DNA of 35,856 nt from Frankia sp. AiPa1 (GCF_023243075.1 NZ_JALKFZ020000132.1:1-35856); one strand, 5' to 3'; counted from the stretch's first letter, positions 8,759 to 18,200 are shown. Notes: a model not told the origin generated them from the letters alone. Program-made: numbers and translations.

Positions 8759-8925
8759 CACGCCGATGCCCGTCGTCAGTCATCTCGACACCATCGTTTC
8801 GGACCAGAGCAAGGGTCATGCCACAGCATGGCCGTCCTGGGACGCAAGCCCTTCAGCGCAGTGACCAGGCTCTGCGGCGACCCGACCGGCGTCGTCAGTC
8901 GGTCCGTCGCGGATATGGTTTGTCG

Positions 8926-9777
8926 GTGGTCGTCGAGGAACCGGTCGTCGAGGAACCGGAGGTCAGTTTCGGTCCGCGGGCGGTGGCGCGGGTGTACTGG
9001 CGGCTGTTGTGGGCGGGTTTTCGTCGGCAGTCGGCGTACCGGGCGGCCATGCTGGGCGGGTTGGCCGCCAACACCGCGTTCGGTCTGCTCAAGGTGGGGA
9101 TGCTGTTCGCGACTGTTCGGGCGGCCGGTGGAGAGCTGGCTGGATATGATGTCGGGAAGATGAACGCCTACATCTGGATTTCCCAGGGGCTGCTCGGCTC
9201 GCTCAATCTCAGCGGGCGCAGCGAGATGGCCACCCGGGTGAAGGACGGATCGGTCGTCGTCGACTTCCTGCGTCCCCTCGATGTGCAGGCTGCCGAGATC
9301 ACGACCGAGGTCGGGCGCGCACTGTTCGCGCTGATCCCACGCGGAATTCCCATGCTTGCCCTCGGGGCCGCGATCGGGATGGCGCTGCCGGAGTCGGCGG
9401 CAGCGCTTCCGCTGGGTGTACTCAGCGTGGTGCTGGGAATCGTCATTTCGGCGGCGAGCGCCTACCTGGTGGGGGTCGCCGGATTCTGGCTGGTGGAAAC
9501 ACGTGGCATCCAGATCTTCTATATGGTGGTGTCCGGTTTTCTGGCCGGGCTGTTCATGCCGGTGGCTCTGTTTCCGCCGCTGTTGCGGACCCTGGCTCAG
9601 GCGACACCGTTCCCGGCCATGATGATGTACCCGGTGGATGTGCTCAGCGGGCGCGTCGATGTCGCCGGCGCGTGCGGCCTGCTGGCGGCCCAGGTCGCCT
9701 GGCTGGTCGGCGTCGCGGTTCTGGGGCAGATCCTGACCCGCGCGGGCAGGCGCCACCTGGAGATTCAGGGTGGCTGA
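8926..9777 (+). CDS. ABC-2 type permease, first subunit
   Basis: This inner-membrane protein of about 283 residues has some six hydrophobic segments and the family-typical DFLRPLDVQAAEI loop after the second segment. It belongs to the group of uncharacterised three-gene exporters whose permeases come in pairs (COG4587/COG3694 type). GTG 8926 is chosen; TTG 8920 in the same frame is equally possible and neither has a strong ribosome binding site. It overlaps the next permease by 8 bases, so the two are translationally coupled. The transported compound is unknown. Confidence 0.85.
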   Translation: MVVEEPVVEEPEVSFGPRAVARVYWRLLWAGFRRQSAYRAAMLGGLAANTAFGLLKVGMLFATVRAAGGELAGYDVGKMNAYIWISQGLLGSLNLSGRSEMATRVKDGSVVVDFLRPLDVQAAEITTEVGRALFALIPRGIPMLALGAAIGMALPESAAALPLGVLSVVLGIVISAASAYLVGVAGFWLVETRGIQIFYMVVSGFLAGLFMPVALFPPLLRTLAQATPFPAMMMYPVDVLSGRVDVAGACGLLAAQVAWLVGVAVLGQILTRAGRRHLEIQGG

Positions 9778-10732
9778 GGCGCCGGTCGAGCGGGACGTCC
9801 GACTGCCCGAGCAGCCAGTTTCCGCCGTGCCGCCCGAGCCGCGGTCCCATGCCCGTCCACCGGACGAGGCCCGATCAGGGGCGGATATCTGGCGGTGGGA
9901 CGGAGTGCACCTTCCCGCCCGCGGCGATCTGCGGGCACGGCTATGGCCCTACCGGGTGGTGCTGGCCTCCCGGGCCCGTTCGCAGACCTCGTACCGGACG
10001 AACTTCGCCCTGGACCTGGTCAGTTCGCTGCTGGCCGGGGTGGTCGAGCTTGCCGAGATCTGGGTGCTGTTTCATGCGGTGACCCGGCTCGGTGGGCTGG
10101 AATTCCACCAGATACTCCTGGTCTTCGGGCTGGCCGATCTGGCGTTCAGCCTCGCTGATCTGGTGTTCGGGCACTGCGACGAGCTGGCCGGCTATGTGCG
10201 CGCCGGCACCCTGGACGTGTTCTACCTACGACCGCAGCCGCTGCTGCTGCAACTGGTCACCTGCGACATCAGTCTGCGTCGGCTCGCCCGCGCGGCCGTC
10301 GGCGTCTGCGCGCTCGGGGCCGGCCTGGCCCTCAACGACATTCCCTGGAACGCATCGAGCCTGGCTCTGCTGGCCGTCGCGCTCGTCAGCGGTGTTGCCA
10401 TGTTCGCCGCGGTGTTCGTCTGGGCGGCCGGCGCCCAGTTCTTTCTGGTCGACGGCGCGGAGACGACCAACGCCGTGACATACGGCGGCCGCTACGCCGC
10501 CACCCAGCCCGCGTCGGTGTGGTCGCGGCCGCTCAAGGCGGTGTTCGGATTCGCCGTTCCCATGGCGTTCGCTGGTTTCCTCCCGACCCTGCGACTACTC
10601 GGCCTGCCGGGTGCGGCCTGGTTTCCGACCTGGCTGGGCTGGTGCGGCCCGCTGGCCGCGCTCTGGGCGTGGGGAATGGCATTGTTGTTCTGGCGCTGGG
10701 GTGTCCGGCATTACCGCAGCGGTGGCGGATGA
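9770..10732 (+). CDS. ABC-2 type permease, second subunit
   Basis: This 320-residue membrane protein has an unusually long hydrophilic N-terminus (about 60 residues, rich in Pro, Arg and Glu) before six predicted membrane segments. It shares with its partner the loop motif RAGTLDVFYLRPQPLLLQL, the counterpart of DFLRPLDVQ. GTG 9770 lies inside the end of the first permease gene, and its stop overlaps the ATPase start as ATGA. Together with the flanking genes it should form a heterodimeric export channel. Confidence 0.87.
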   Translation: MAEAPVERDVRLPEQPVSAVPPEPRSHARPPDEARSGADIWRWDGVHLPARGDLRARLWPYRVVLASRARSQTSYRTNFALDLVSSLLAGVVELAEIWVLFHAVTRLGGLEFHQILLVFGLADLAFSLADLVFGHCDELAGYVRAGTLDVFYLRPQPLLLQLVTCDISLRRLARAAVGVCALGAGLALNDIPWNASSLALLAVALVSGVAMFAAVFVWAAGAQFFLVDGAETTNAVTYGGRYAATQPASVWSRPLKAVFGFAVPMAFAGFLPTLRLLGLPGAAWFPTWLGWCGPLAALWAWGMALLFWRWGVRHYRSGGG

Positions 10733-11694
10733 GCGCGATCATCGAGACCGTAGGCCTGACCAGGCGGTTCACTGTGCGGGACGGCCTTCGCCGCCGAGTG
10801 TTGACCGCCGTTGACGATCTGACCGTCCAGGTCGAGCCCGGGGAGGCCGTGGGCTACATCGGCGCGAACGGTGCCGGAAAGTCCACCACGATCAAGATGC
10901 TCACCGGCATTCTCGTCCCGACCAGCGGGACGGTGTCGACCTGCGGACTGCGGCCGGTCGCCGACCGGCGCCGGATCGCCCGGCAGATCGGGGTGGTGTT
11001 CGGCCAGCGTTCCCAGCTGTGGTGGGACCTGCCGTTGCGGGAGTCGTTCCGGATTCTGGCCGCGATCCACGCCCTGCGGGGCGACCTCGAGCGGGCGCGC
11101 ACGGCCGAACTGGTCGAGCGCCTCGACATGGCCGGGTTCCTGACCGTCCCGGTCCGCCAGCTGTCGCTGGGCCAGCGGATGCGGGCCGAGATCGCCGCCG
11201 CGTTGCTGCACGCACCCCGGCTGATCATCCTGGACGAACCCACCATCGGACTGGACGTGCTGTCCAAGCAGCGGCTACGCGAGTTCCTCATCGAGCAGCG
11301 CCGCGCCCACGGCACGACGCTGCTGCTGACCACCCACGACATGGGTGACATCGAGCGGCTGTGCGACCGGGTGCTGGTCATCGACCATGGCCGGCTCGCC
11401 TACGACGGGGACCTCGCCGGGCTCGCCCGAGCGTCCGGCGCCGAACGGGTGCTGGCCGTGGTCCTGGCCGAACCAACACCGGACCTGACCGGCTTTCCCG
11501 CCGCCCGCCATCTGGCCAGCGAGGCCAACGGGCTGCGGCAACGCCTGGCGTTCGACCCGGAGGCCACCACCGCCGCCCAGGTGTTCGCCGCGGTCGCGCA
11601 GCGCGCCGAGATCCTCGACTTCACCGTCGAGGAACCCGACATCGAAGACGTCGTCCGCCGCGTCTACTCCCGCGGTTCCCAACCACCCGACTGA
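10729..11694 (+). CDS. ABC transporter ATPase for the ABC-2 permease pair
   Basis: A 321-residue nucleotide-binding subunit. Walker A is GANGAGKST (45-53), the signature is LSLGQRM, Walker B is LIILDEPTIGLD, and a C-terminal extension of about 90 residues follows the core. The segment VVFGQRSQLWWDLP after the Q-loop is characteristic of the COG4586 ATPases that go with paired ABC-2 permeases, which agrees with the two genes upstream. ATG 10729 overlaps the preceding stop by 4 bases. It is the last gene of the operon. Confidence 0.93.
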   Translation: MSAIIETVGLTRRFTVRDGLRRRVLTAVDDLTVQVEPGEAVGYIGANGAGKSTTIKMLTGILVPTSGTVSTCGLRPVADRRRIARQIGVVFGQRSQLWWDLPLRESFRILAAIHALRGDLERARTAELVERLDMAGFLTVPVRQLSLGQRMRAEIAAALLHAPRLIILDEPTIGLDVLSKQRLREFLIEQRRAHGTTLLLTTHDMGDIERLCDRVLVIDHGRLAYDGDLAGLARASGAERVLAVVLAEPTPDLTGFPAARHLASEANGLRQRLAFDPEATTAAQVFAAVAQRAEILDFTVEEPDIEDVVRRVYSRGSQPPD

Positions 11695-11765
11695 CGCGAT
11701 GGTTCAGCCGCTGAAGGGCGGGGCTGCTGCTGACCCACACCTGGTCAAGGCATGAAAGATCCTGG

Positions 11766-11846
11766 CTAGACGTAGATGAATTTTGGTGGGTTCTGGTCGG
11801 GCTCGGCGGACCAGGCCACCCCGACCCTACCGCGCTCGAACTCCAC
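11766..11846 (-). CDS. Possible 26-residue peptide, unknown
   Basis: GTG 11846 is preceded by AAGGGG at a good distance, and the frame has a stop just upstream, so it cannot be the tail of a longer ORF in this frame. The peptide starts VEFERGRVGVAWSAEP and ends PPKFIYV. It may be a real small protein or a fragment of a lost gene. Weak call. Confidence 0.2.
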   Translation of the reverse strand: MEFERGRVGVAWSAEPDQNPPKFIYV

Positions 11847-11913
11847 GGTTTCCCCTTACAAAACCGGTCAGACCGTCAGCACGCCGAAGCCCGGCCCATC
11901 GACCCGGACGGCG

Positions 11914-11953
11914 TTTCGCCGAGTGAACGCACCGGCGCGCACACTCGGCGAAA
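11914..11953. terminator. 12-bp inverted repeat, likely bidirectional terminator
   Basis: TTTCGCCGAGTG (11914-11925) is perfectly complementary to CACTCGGCGAAA (11942-11953) with a 16-base loop. The A/T ends give an A-stem-T layout in both directions. It sits between two convergent genes, which fits a shared terminator. Confidence 0.55.
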
Positions 11954-12030
11954 TGTTGAGGTGGAATCAGCCGATGTCGGCGTCCTTCTCCTTGACGGCC
12001 GTCAAGGCCATCAAGGCCGTCTCGGCCGAC

Positions 12031-12486
12031 TCAGCCACAGTGCACGGAATACGCCTGAACCCGCGAATCACCGATTCCGCCGCCCCAGTCTATGCAGGAC
12101 CGGGGTGCAGTTACACGCGCCCGTGCGACGGGGGCGATCTGGGGATTTAGCCCTCCGGTCGCTCCGGTCGACCCGGACCGAGGAAACCCGGCCCGGGTCG
12201 ACCTTTTCACTTGTGCGGAAATGGTTCCGGGGACGCTCCCGGAATCACGAATGGTGGCGACACAGTTTTCTCCGGTGGACTGGCTGTAGGTCAGGAAGAC
12301 CTTTCCTCCCTTCAGCGCGACCGAATCGATCACCTTGTACCCTGCGCCGCACTCGTTGTTGTACGTGGCTGCGATGGCCGCGGCGGGCACCGCGAGCGCC
12401 GCTCCTCCTGTCAGTCCCAGTGCCAGCACCACCAGGAGGGCCGCCTTTCTGATCCTCCCGGTGACGGAAACTCTGACCGCATGCAT
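12031..12486 (-). CDS. Secreted SapA-like (spore-associated) protein
   Basis: This 151-residue protein has a signal peptide: basic start, hydrophobic core LLVVLALGLTGGAALAV and cleavage near AIAA-TYN. The mature part begins YNNECGAGYKVIDS, continues with VFLTYSQSTGENCVATIR and ends with SCIDWGGGIGDSRV and a last Cys. This matches the small cysteine-containing spore-associated protein family of Streptomyces in order and spacing. The middle (about residues 93-125), where relatives have an aromatic segment with YAGPV, is here Ser/Thr/Gly-rich and does not align by eye. ATG 12486 has AAGGAG 11 bases upstream. Function is unknown even in Streptomyces; an extracellular or spore-surface role is likely. 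Confidence 0.8.
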   Translation of the reverse strand: MHAVRVSVTGRIRKAALLVVLALGLTGGAALAVPAAAIAATYNNECGAGYKVIDSVALKGGKVFLTYSQSTGENCVATIRDSGSVPGTISAQVKRSTRAGFPRSGSTGATGGLNPQIAPVARARVTAPRSCIDWGGGIGDSRVQAYSVHCG

Positions 12487-13017
12487 CTTGCCATCAACTC
12501 CTTGCTAACGAACGAGGGATCTGGTTCCGGGAGTACCTCGATTGATGCGCCGCTGTGTTCGGGTGTCCGTCTCGGGCCCGGTGGTCGGCCCCCCGACGGT
12601 CTGCCGGCCATCCATCCCATGCCTCCTTCTCTCGCGGGCAACGACGTGGGTGAGCGGACGCGTTGACCGGTGGTGGGTGTCGCGGAGTCGCCGCGATGCC
12701 ACCGGGTGGGTCCGCGTCAACCGTGTGCACGCCCGTCCAGCTCGAGTTAGCCAGCGTGGAGGTTGACCGACCAGCGGGTTTGCACCCGGCCAATCAATAC
12801 CGGACAATTTCCTCGGGTCGTACAGGTGGGGGGAGGCGGTGCCCCGCAGGCCTTCCGGAGGGGGCCGGGCCATCGCGATCCCAGGGTTCAGCCGACCGAC
12901 ACCTGTCTTTTGCAAGTAGCAACGAAAACGTTTGCAGCAGCAACGGTAGTCCCGACCATCCCGCCCTGCCGCCCCGAGGAGAGCTGAGCCCGTGACCTGT
13001 CCCGCCGTGCGGTCGTA
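12487..13017. other. Divergent intergenic region, sapA-like to XRE gene
   Basis: 531 bases without a supported gene. The most structured part is 12905-12950: two direct repeats, TTGCAAGTAGCAACG (12910-12924) and TTGCAGCAGCAACG (12932-12945), and across them an imperfect palindrome GCAACG-AAAA-CGTTTGC (12919-12935). This could be an operator for the XRE protein downstream. A T/A-richer area near 12790-12815 may hold the promoter of the minus-strand gene. Confidence 0.35.
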
Positions 13018-14265
13018 ATGGGTCGGCGTCAACGCCCGGTCGACCCCTCCGCCGGGCCTCTGCAGGCTTTCGCCCACGACCTTCGGTCGCTACGGGAGAA
13101 GGTGGGGAATCCCACCTATCGCGTGCTGGAGAAGAAGGCCGGCTACAGCGCCACCACGTTGTCGGAGGCGGCCGGTGGCGTCCGGATGCCGACGCTGGCC
13201 GTGACGCTCGCCTTCGTGGGTGCCTGCGATGGGGACGTCGATGCCTGGCAGCTCCGGTGGCGGGAGCTCGACCGTGTTCTGCAGCTCCCGGCGGAAGAGC
13301 TCGATGCATCCGAGGGAGTTTCCGAGCCGGGCAAACCGATCGATGTGAATGTGGAGAAGGGCCAGAGCGGGCCGCCGGATCCGGCAGCGGGGGACTCGGG
13401 GAGTGAATCCGGGGAACCGCGGAAACCACGCCGCCGCAGATGGCCTTTCCTGGTCGTGACCGTGGCTGCCGTGAGTGCGTTCGCCGCCTTGGCGGTGACG
13501 GCCTTCACCGCCGGTTCATCGGAAGGTGAAGAATCTGGGCGGTGCCCGGCAGTGGCAAAGAACAGCCTCTTTCCCGGAGTGGCCAAGGAAGACGGCGCCA
13601 ACATCCGTCGCGGAGCCAGGCGGAGCCGACCATTGGTGCGGCCGGTGGTGGACTCCGGCTGCGCGCTCAGATTTACTGGTTTCTGTGTCGGTGAGAAGGT
13701 CAACGATGTGAAGGCCGGTATCCCCGACACGCGCTGGTTCATCCTGCCCGACAACGAGGGCGTGGTGTCCTCGGCGGTGATCCGCGGGAACCCGCCGTCG
13801 GGCATCGAGCCCGTCACGTGCCCGGATGCCCTTCCAGTCCCGACCGCCGTCTGGCTCGAGATCCCAGGCGCGGCGGAGAATGCGACCCCGCTACCGGTCG
13901 TGCTGCGGGCGCGGGGGCCGCATGTACAGCTTGTCGGGTTCGCCGCCTACTATGCGGATGATCCGGACAGCCCGGACTCTCGCCGCTGGCACCAGATCGG
14001 CTTTGCCGGTGAAGCCAGTCCTGACTTCACCGCGAACTGGAGTCCGGATCAGCTTCGGCTTCCACTCCGGGACGGCGACACTGTTCCGGTCACTGCCGTC
14101 GCCTGCCTCGGCGGCGGCGCCCCCACCCGGGCCGCGGACGTCGCCAGCCTGCGCACACCCACCGCCACCGCCCCGGCCGCGCTCACTGCGTTGACCAACC
14201 CGCTCTCCGCCCAGGACAAACTGGATGCGGGGCAGGTCGCCTGCCAGTACCCTGTCCATTCCTGA
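13018..14265 (+). CDS. XRE-type HTH protein with membrane anchor and extracellular domain
   Basis: A 415-residue protein in three parts. Residues about 18-90 form an N-terminal helix-turn-helix (TYRVLEKKAGYSATTLSEAAGG, then a segment ending DAWQLRWRELD), a type common in Frankia and Streptomyces. A charged linker leads to RRRR and one membrane segment at about 142-166. The C-terminal 245 residues lie outside the cell, with several cysteines that could form disulfides. The layout suggests a one-component membrane regulator, or an HTH fold used for protein contacts as in RodZ-like proteins. There is no good ribosome binding site before ATG 13018, so a leaderless message is possible. The ligand is unknown. 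Confidence 0.75.
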   Translation: MGRRQRPVDPSAGPLQAFAHDLRSLREKVGNPTYRVLEKKAGYSATTLSEAAGGVRMPTLAVTLAFVGACDGDVDAWQLRWRELDRVLQLPAEELDASEGVSEPGKPIDVNVEKGQSGPPDPAAGDSGSESGEPRKPRRRRWPFLVVTVAAVSAFAALAVTAFTAGSSEGEESGRCPAVAKNSLFPGVAKEDGANIRRGARRSRPLVRPVVDSGCALRFTGFCVGEKVNDVKAGIPDTRWFILPDNEGVVSSAVIRGNPPSGIEPVTCPDALPVPTAVWLEIPGAAENATPLPVVLRARGPHVQLVGFAAYYADDPDSPDSRRWHQIGFAGEASPDFTANWSPDQLRLPLRDGDTVPVTAVACLGGGAPTRAADVASLRTPTATAPAALTALTNPLSAQDKLDAGQVACQYPVHS

Positions 14266-14499
14266 CTGACCACTCCGCGTTACCGGCGCCGGTGCCGTCC
14301 GGCGTCACCCGAGCAAGTCAGATGTCGTCACGCGGCGCCGGGCATCCGGTGGACACAGACGTCAGGCGGCGGCGTTGAGCTGCGCCTGGGCGTTGAGCAG
14401 TGCGCTGTCGGCGTCCTGGGGGAGGGCGTCGAGCGGTGCCGACACACGCGGATACTCGCGCACGGGAACCGCCGTGCCGCCGATGTCCGAGAGGGAGCC

Positions 14500-16785
14500 A
14501 TGACGATCGCGATCAGCGAGGAGCACCGGGAACTGCAGCGCACGACCCGTTCCCTGCTCGCGGAGCACGGGGCGCGCGCGGCCACCCGGGCCCTGCTGGA
14601 CACCGGCGCGACGGCACGGCCGGAGTTCTGGACGCCCCTCGCCGAGCTTGGCCTGCTGGGTGTGCACCTGCCCGAGGACGTCGGTGGCGGCGGATTCGGC
14701 CTGGCGGAGCTTGCCGTCGTGGTCGAGGAACTCGGCCGCGCGGTCGCGCCGGGCCCCGCGGTGCCGACGGTGATCGTCTCGGCGGTGATCGACCGGTACG
14801 GACGGCCGGAGCTGCGCTCCAGGCTGTTGCCGGCGCTGGCCGAGGGGCGCTCGGCGGCGGCGCTGGCGCTCGGCGCCACGGGAAACCTGACGCTGACCGG
14901 CGACGCCGCGTCCGGCATCGATCCGACCGGCGGTGCCGTGGCCGGCGGAGACCCGACCGGCGGTGTCGTGCCCGGCGGGGAAACGACCGGCGGTGCCGTG
15001 CCCGGCGGGGCCTCGGCGGGTGCTGTGCTGGCGGGGTGGTCCGGGGTGGTGGTCGGTGGCGCGCTCGTGGAGTATGTGCTCGTTGCGGTGGGCGACGACC
15101 TGGTGGTCGTGCCGGCCGGCGCGGCGGGGGTGAGCGTCGAGGTGCCCGGCAGTCTCGACCCGGCCCGGGCGTCCGCGCGCTTCGCCTTCGACAACGTCGC
15201 GGTGGCGGCGTCGGAGGTGCTGGTCGGGGCGCGTCCGTTCGCGGTGGCCGTGGCACGCACCCTGTTCGCCGCCGAGGCGGTGGGCGGGGCGCACGAGTGC
15301 GTGACGACGGCGACGGCCTACGCGAAGGTACGGGAGCAGTTCGGCCGGCTGATCGGCTCGTTCCAGGCCGTCAAGCACCATCTGGCGAACATGTTGGTCG
15401 GCGCGGAGCTGGCGACGGCGGCGGTCTGGGACGCGGCGCGCGCGGCGAGCGGCCCGGCGCGCGAGTTCGAGCTCGCGGCCGCCGTGGCGGCGGCGACGGC
15501 CATGCCCGCGTTCGTCGAGGCGGCCGAGCGCGGGATCCAGGTGCACGGCGGCATCGGGTACACCTGGGAGCACGACGCGCACCTGTTCCAACGACGGGCG
15601 TTGACGTTGCGGGCCGTGCTGCCGCCGGCCGCCGCCGCCGCGCAGGTGACCCGTCTCGGTGCCGCCGGGGTGCGCCGGTCGGCCGCCGTGAACCTTCCCG
15701 CGGAGGTGGAGGCGCGGCGTCCGCAGGTGCGCGCCTTCGCCGCGGAGCTGGCCGGGTTGCCCCCCGACCAGCAGCGCACACAGCTCGTCGAGCGCGGCTA
15801 CCTGCAGCCGCACTGGCCCAGGCCGTGGGGCATCGAGGCATCCGCCGGGCTGCAGCTGCTGATCGAGGAGGAGTTCGCCTCCGCCGGGGTCCGCCGGCCC
15901 AACCTGATGATCACCGGATGGGTCATCCTGACGTTGATCCAGCACAGCACCGCGGAGCAGGTCGACCGCTGGGCTCCTCCGGCGCTCGCCGGTGACGTGA
16001 TCTGGTGTCAGCTGTTCAGCGAGCCGGCGGCCGGTTCGGACGCGGCCGCGGTCCGCACGAAGGCCGTGAGGGTGGAGGGCGGCTGGCGGGTCAACGGCCA
16101 GAAGGTGTGGACCAGTGACACGGACAGGGCCGGGCAGGGGCTCGCCACCGTGCGCACCGATCCGGCGGCGGCCAAGCACGCCGGCATCACCGCCATGGTG
16201 ATCGACATGGCCGCTCCCGGAGTCGAGGTCCGGCCCCTGCGCCAGACCACCGGGGACAGCGGGTTCAGCGAGGTGTTCCTCACCGACGTCTTCGTGCCGG
16301 ACGCGGACGTCGTCGGCGCCCCGGGCACCGGCTGGACGGTGGCGCGCTCGACGCTCGGCAACGAGCGGGTGAGCCTCGGTGGCGGCGTCGGTGGGCTCGG
16401 ACCAGACGAGATCCTGGGACTGTACGGCGAGTACGGCCATCGCCTGAGCGCGCCCGAGACCAGAGTCGGGCTGATCATCGCCGAGGCACTCGCGCTGCGG
16501 GCGCTGAACCTGCGCCGGGCGCAGCGGGCGGTGGCCGGCGGCGAACCCGGACCGGAGGGCAACGTCACCAAGCTCGTGCTGGCCGAACATGGCCAACGCG
16601 TGTCCGCTCTGCTGGGTGAGTTCGCCGGCGAGGACGTCGCCCTGAGCGACGACCTGGGCGGCGCCGCCGGCCGCGCCCTGCTCGGTACCCGGGCGCTGAC
16701 GATCGCGGGCGGCACCTCCGAGATCACCCGTAACCAGATCGCCGAGCGCATCCTGGGCCTCCCCCGAGAGCCCGCGATCCGCTGA
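14500..16785 (+). CDS. Fused double-domain acyl-CoA dehydrogenase
   Basis: At 761 residues this contains two acyl-CoA dehydrogenase units in one chain, as in mycobacterial FadE34 of sterol side-chain degradation. The first unit ends around 390 with HGGIGYTWEHDAHLFQRRA. The second, from about 395, has WVILTLIQHS, QLFSEPAAGSDAA, the substrate-binding region and IAGGTSEITRNQIAERILGL at the C-terminus, typical of FAD-binding enzymes. It oxidises an acyl-CoA to the enoyl-CoA in the cytoplasm. Residues 141-170 are three copies of a 10-residue unit of the type DPTGGAVAGG, encoded by a 30-bp tandem repeat, in what should be a loop of the first unit. ATG 14500 is preceded by GAGGGAG. No other beta-oxidation gene is adjacent. 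Confidence 0.9.
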   Translation: MTIAISEEHRELQRTTRSLLAEHGARAATRALLDTGATARPEFWTPLAELGLLGVHLPEDVGGGGFGLAELAVVVEELGRAVAPGPAVPTVIVSAVIDRYGRPELRSRLLPALAEGRSAAALALGATGNLTLTGDAASGIDPTGGAVAGGDPTGGVVPGGETTGGAVPGGASAGAVLAGWSGVVVGGALVEYVLVAVGDDLVVVPAGAAGVSVEVPGSLDPARASARFAFDNVAVAASEVLVGARPFAVAVARTLFAAEAVGGAHECVTTATAYAKVREQFGRLIGSFQAVKHHLANMLVGAELATAAVWDAARAASGPAREFELAAAVAAATAMPAFVEAAERGIQVHGGIGYTWEHDAHLFQRRALTLRAVLPPAAAAAQVTRLGAAGVRRSAAVNLPAEVEARRPQVRAFAAELAGLPPDQQRTQLVERGYLQPHWPRPWGIEASAGLQLLIEEEFASAGVRRPNLMITGWVILTLIQHSTAEQVDRWAPPALAGDVIWCQLFSEPAAGSDAAAVRTKAVRVEGGWRVNGQKVWTSDTDRAGQGLATVRTDPAAAKHAGITAMVIDMAAPGVEVRPLRQTTGDSGFSEVFLTDVFVPDADVVGAPGTGWTVARSTLGNERVSLGGGVGGLGPDEILGLYGEYGHRLSAPETRVGLIIAEALALRALNLRRAQRAVAGGEPGPEGNVTKLVLAEHGQRVSALLGEFAGEDVALSDDLGGAAGRALLGTRALTIAGGTSEITRNQIAERILGLPREPAIR
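14920..15009 (+). repeat. 30-bp in-frame tandem repeat, three copies
   Basis: Three units of 30 bp encode DPTGGAVAGG, DPTGGVVPGG and ETTGGAVPGG inside the acyl-CoA dehydrogenase, followed by a degenerate fourth (ASAGAVLAGW). Confidence 0.85.
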
Positions 16786-16905
16786 TAAGCCTGATGGCCT
16801 GATGGCCTGATGGGCGGGGAACCGACCGCCACGCGGCCTGCGGGTGGGCCTTGCGACGTCGGACGTCGGGGTCGTCGCGACCCGGGTCCCCCACCCGGCC
16901 GTGGA

Positions 16906-17259
16906 TCAGCGGGCGAGTGGCTTGTAGAAGACCAGGCCGTTGCCCTTGTTGTCGTAGACGACGGCGCGGCGCTCGTGGGCGTCGTCGTAGGGGCCCTTCA
17001 CGACGCCGCCGCCGTTCTCCTCGATGGCCTTGGCCGCACCGTCGACATCGTCGGTCTTGATGCCCACGACGACCTGGCCATGGATGGGATGATCGACCGC
17101 CGTCGCCAGGGCGATCGTCACGGAGCCGCCGTCAAGCGCCGCGTAGTGCGCGCCGTCGCGGAACTTCAGCGGGAAGCCGAGGGTCTCGGTGTAGAACTTG
17201 ATGGACTCGTCCAGGTTGTCGGTTGACAGGACGATCTGCCGTACCTGCTGTTCGCTCAT
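16906..17259 (-). CDS. VOC/glyoxalase-family protein
   Basis: This 117-residue single-domain protein has two beta-alpha-beta-beta-beta modules: RQIVLSTDNLDESIKFYTET at the start and QVVVGIKTDDVDGAAKAIEE in the middle, ending GNGLVFYKPLAR. The glyoxalase fold may bind a metal or act as a binding protein; the usual His/Glu ligand positions are not clearly conserved, so an enzymatic role is uncertain. ATG 17259 has AGGAGG five bases upstream, an excellent site. It converges with the acyl-CoA dehydrogenase. Confidence 0.85.
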   Translation of the reverse strand: MSEQQVRQIVLSTDNLDESIKFYTETLGFPLKFRDGAHYAALDGGSVTIALATAVDHPIHGQVVVGIKTDDVDGAAKAIEENGGGVVKGPYDDAHERRAVVYDNKGNGLVFYKPLAR

Positions 17260-17695
17260 GGTGCCTCCTGAGACTGGATGTGTTCCAGACCCGCGCCCGG
17301 CCTTCGTCGGCCGCGCCGGGCTCGCGGGTCGCGGGATCGTCGGTGCACTCAACAACGTAGCTTTTGCCGGTCACCGAGACCGCCGGAACACGGTCGCGGA
17401 CCAGAAGGACGATTCCGGTGCGTTGGTGGCGCGCCGGCTCTGCGCGCGGCAGCGCCAGGTTGCTTCTCGTGGATCTCCGGCTCGCGGCCGGGTTCATCCA
17501 GTGAATCTCACTGTCCGTGATGGTTTTCGGGGGTAGCGGCGCTGCTGGTGCGCGGAGGTGTCGCTTCTACCGGGTAATCTGTCCGATTTGTGGCTTCGTA
17601 ACCCTGTAGAAGCGACATGGAGGTTTTCCGGGGCCGAACCGCCGTCACGCGCAGCGGCGAGGAGGGCAGTAGCGAGTCGGCGGTGGGGAGAGGGC
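17260..17695. other. Intergenic region with two inverted repeats
   Basis: No gene is supported between the VOC protein and the nitroreductase remnant. A 6-bp hairpin CAGTGA-ATC-TCACTG lies at 17499-17513 and a 12-bp inverted repeat at 17559-17617. Confidence 0.5.
17559..17617. repeat. 12-bp inverted repeat with 35-base spacer
   Basis: TGTCGCTTCTAC (17559-17570) and GTAGAAGCGACA (17606-17617) are exact complements. After one mismatch, GGGT pairs with ACCC further inside. Both arms are flanked by GGAGG-like sequence. It could be a hairpin, a protein site or the ends of a tiny vanished element. Confidence 0.65.
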
Positions 17696-18010
17696 TCACT
17701 GGTCGTGACGACCGGAGTCGAGCGTGAACGCGATCCGGTTACGGCCGGTGGGTGCCTGGACGGCGAGCTGAACGCACTGGTCCAGCAGCGTCCGGGGCAC
17801 CGGGCGGGTCAGGTCGAGGCGCAGCCGCACCATGCGCGTGGTCGACAACAACTCGTCCGGTGACAGGTCCAAGAGCCCGGTCGCGGTGCGGCCGGCGCTC
17901 GGGGCGCGATTCGGTATCTGGTCGATATCCGTGGCGTCGGTTTCGCCGTCGTTGGCTTCCGCGTCGTTGGCATCCGCGATGCCGGTCGGCGGCATCGGTT
18001 TCGGCGGCAT
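17696..18010 (-). pseudogene. Nitroreductase N-terminal remnant
   Basis: The last 55 residues of this frame read LDLSPDELLSTTRMVRLRLD, then LTRPVPRTLLDQCVQL and AVQAPTGRNR, which is the N-terminal FMN-binding segment of a nitroreductase-family protein. The frame then stops at 17696-17698, so about three quarters of the domain is missing, and I do not find the rest in another frame further on. The 50 residues before it, from ATG 18010, are an acidic low-complexity stretch made of repeated DANDAEAND-like units. Probably a dead gene cut near 17700, next to the inverted repeat at 17559-17617. Confidence 0.6.
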
Positions 18011-18153
18011 CGATGTCCATGAAATGAAGTGTGGTGGGCGCCGCGCCTCAGGTGGAAGCATCGGATTTCGTCCAGCGGAAGTGCCGGGTGAAAATTTCTG
18101 GGCTGGCGCCGGGCGAGGATGGCTCGTCGCCGGGTCGAGGCCGGGGCGGGGCG

Positions 18154-18200
18154 ACGGAGGCCAGGTGACGGGGGCCAGACAACGGAGGCCAGGTGACGGG
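18154..18200. repeat. 19-bp direct repeat upstream of iclR
   Basis: ACGGAGGCCAGGTGACGGG occurs at 18154-18172 and 18182-18200, 28 bases apart. The second copy carries the GGGAGG region that serves as ribosome binding site of the IclR gene. Confidence 0.7.

Larger units (their letters stand above)
11695..12030. other. Convergent intergenic region
   Basis: The stretch lies between the ABC ATPase (+) and the SapA-like gene (-). It holds a 12-bp inverted repeat at 11914-11953 and possibly a tiny minus-strand ORF at 11766-11846. Otherwise nothing is seen, apart from a short repeated AAGGCC pattern near 12003-12020. Confidence 0.5.
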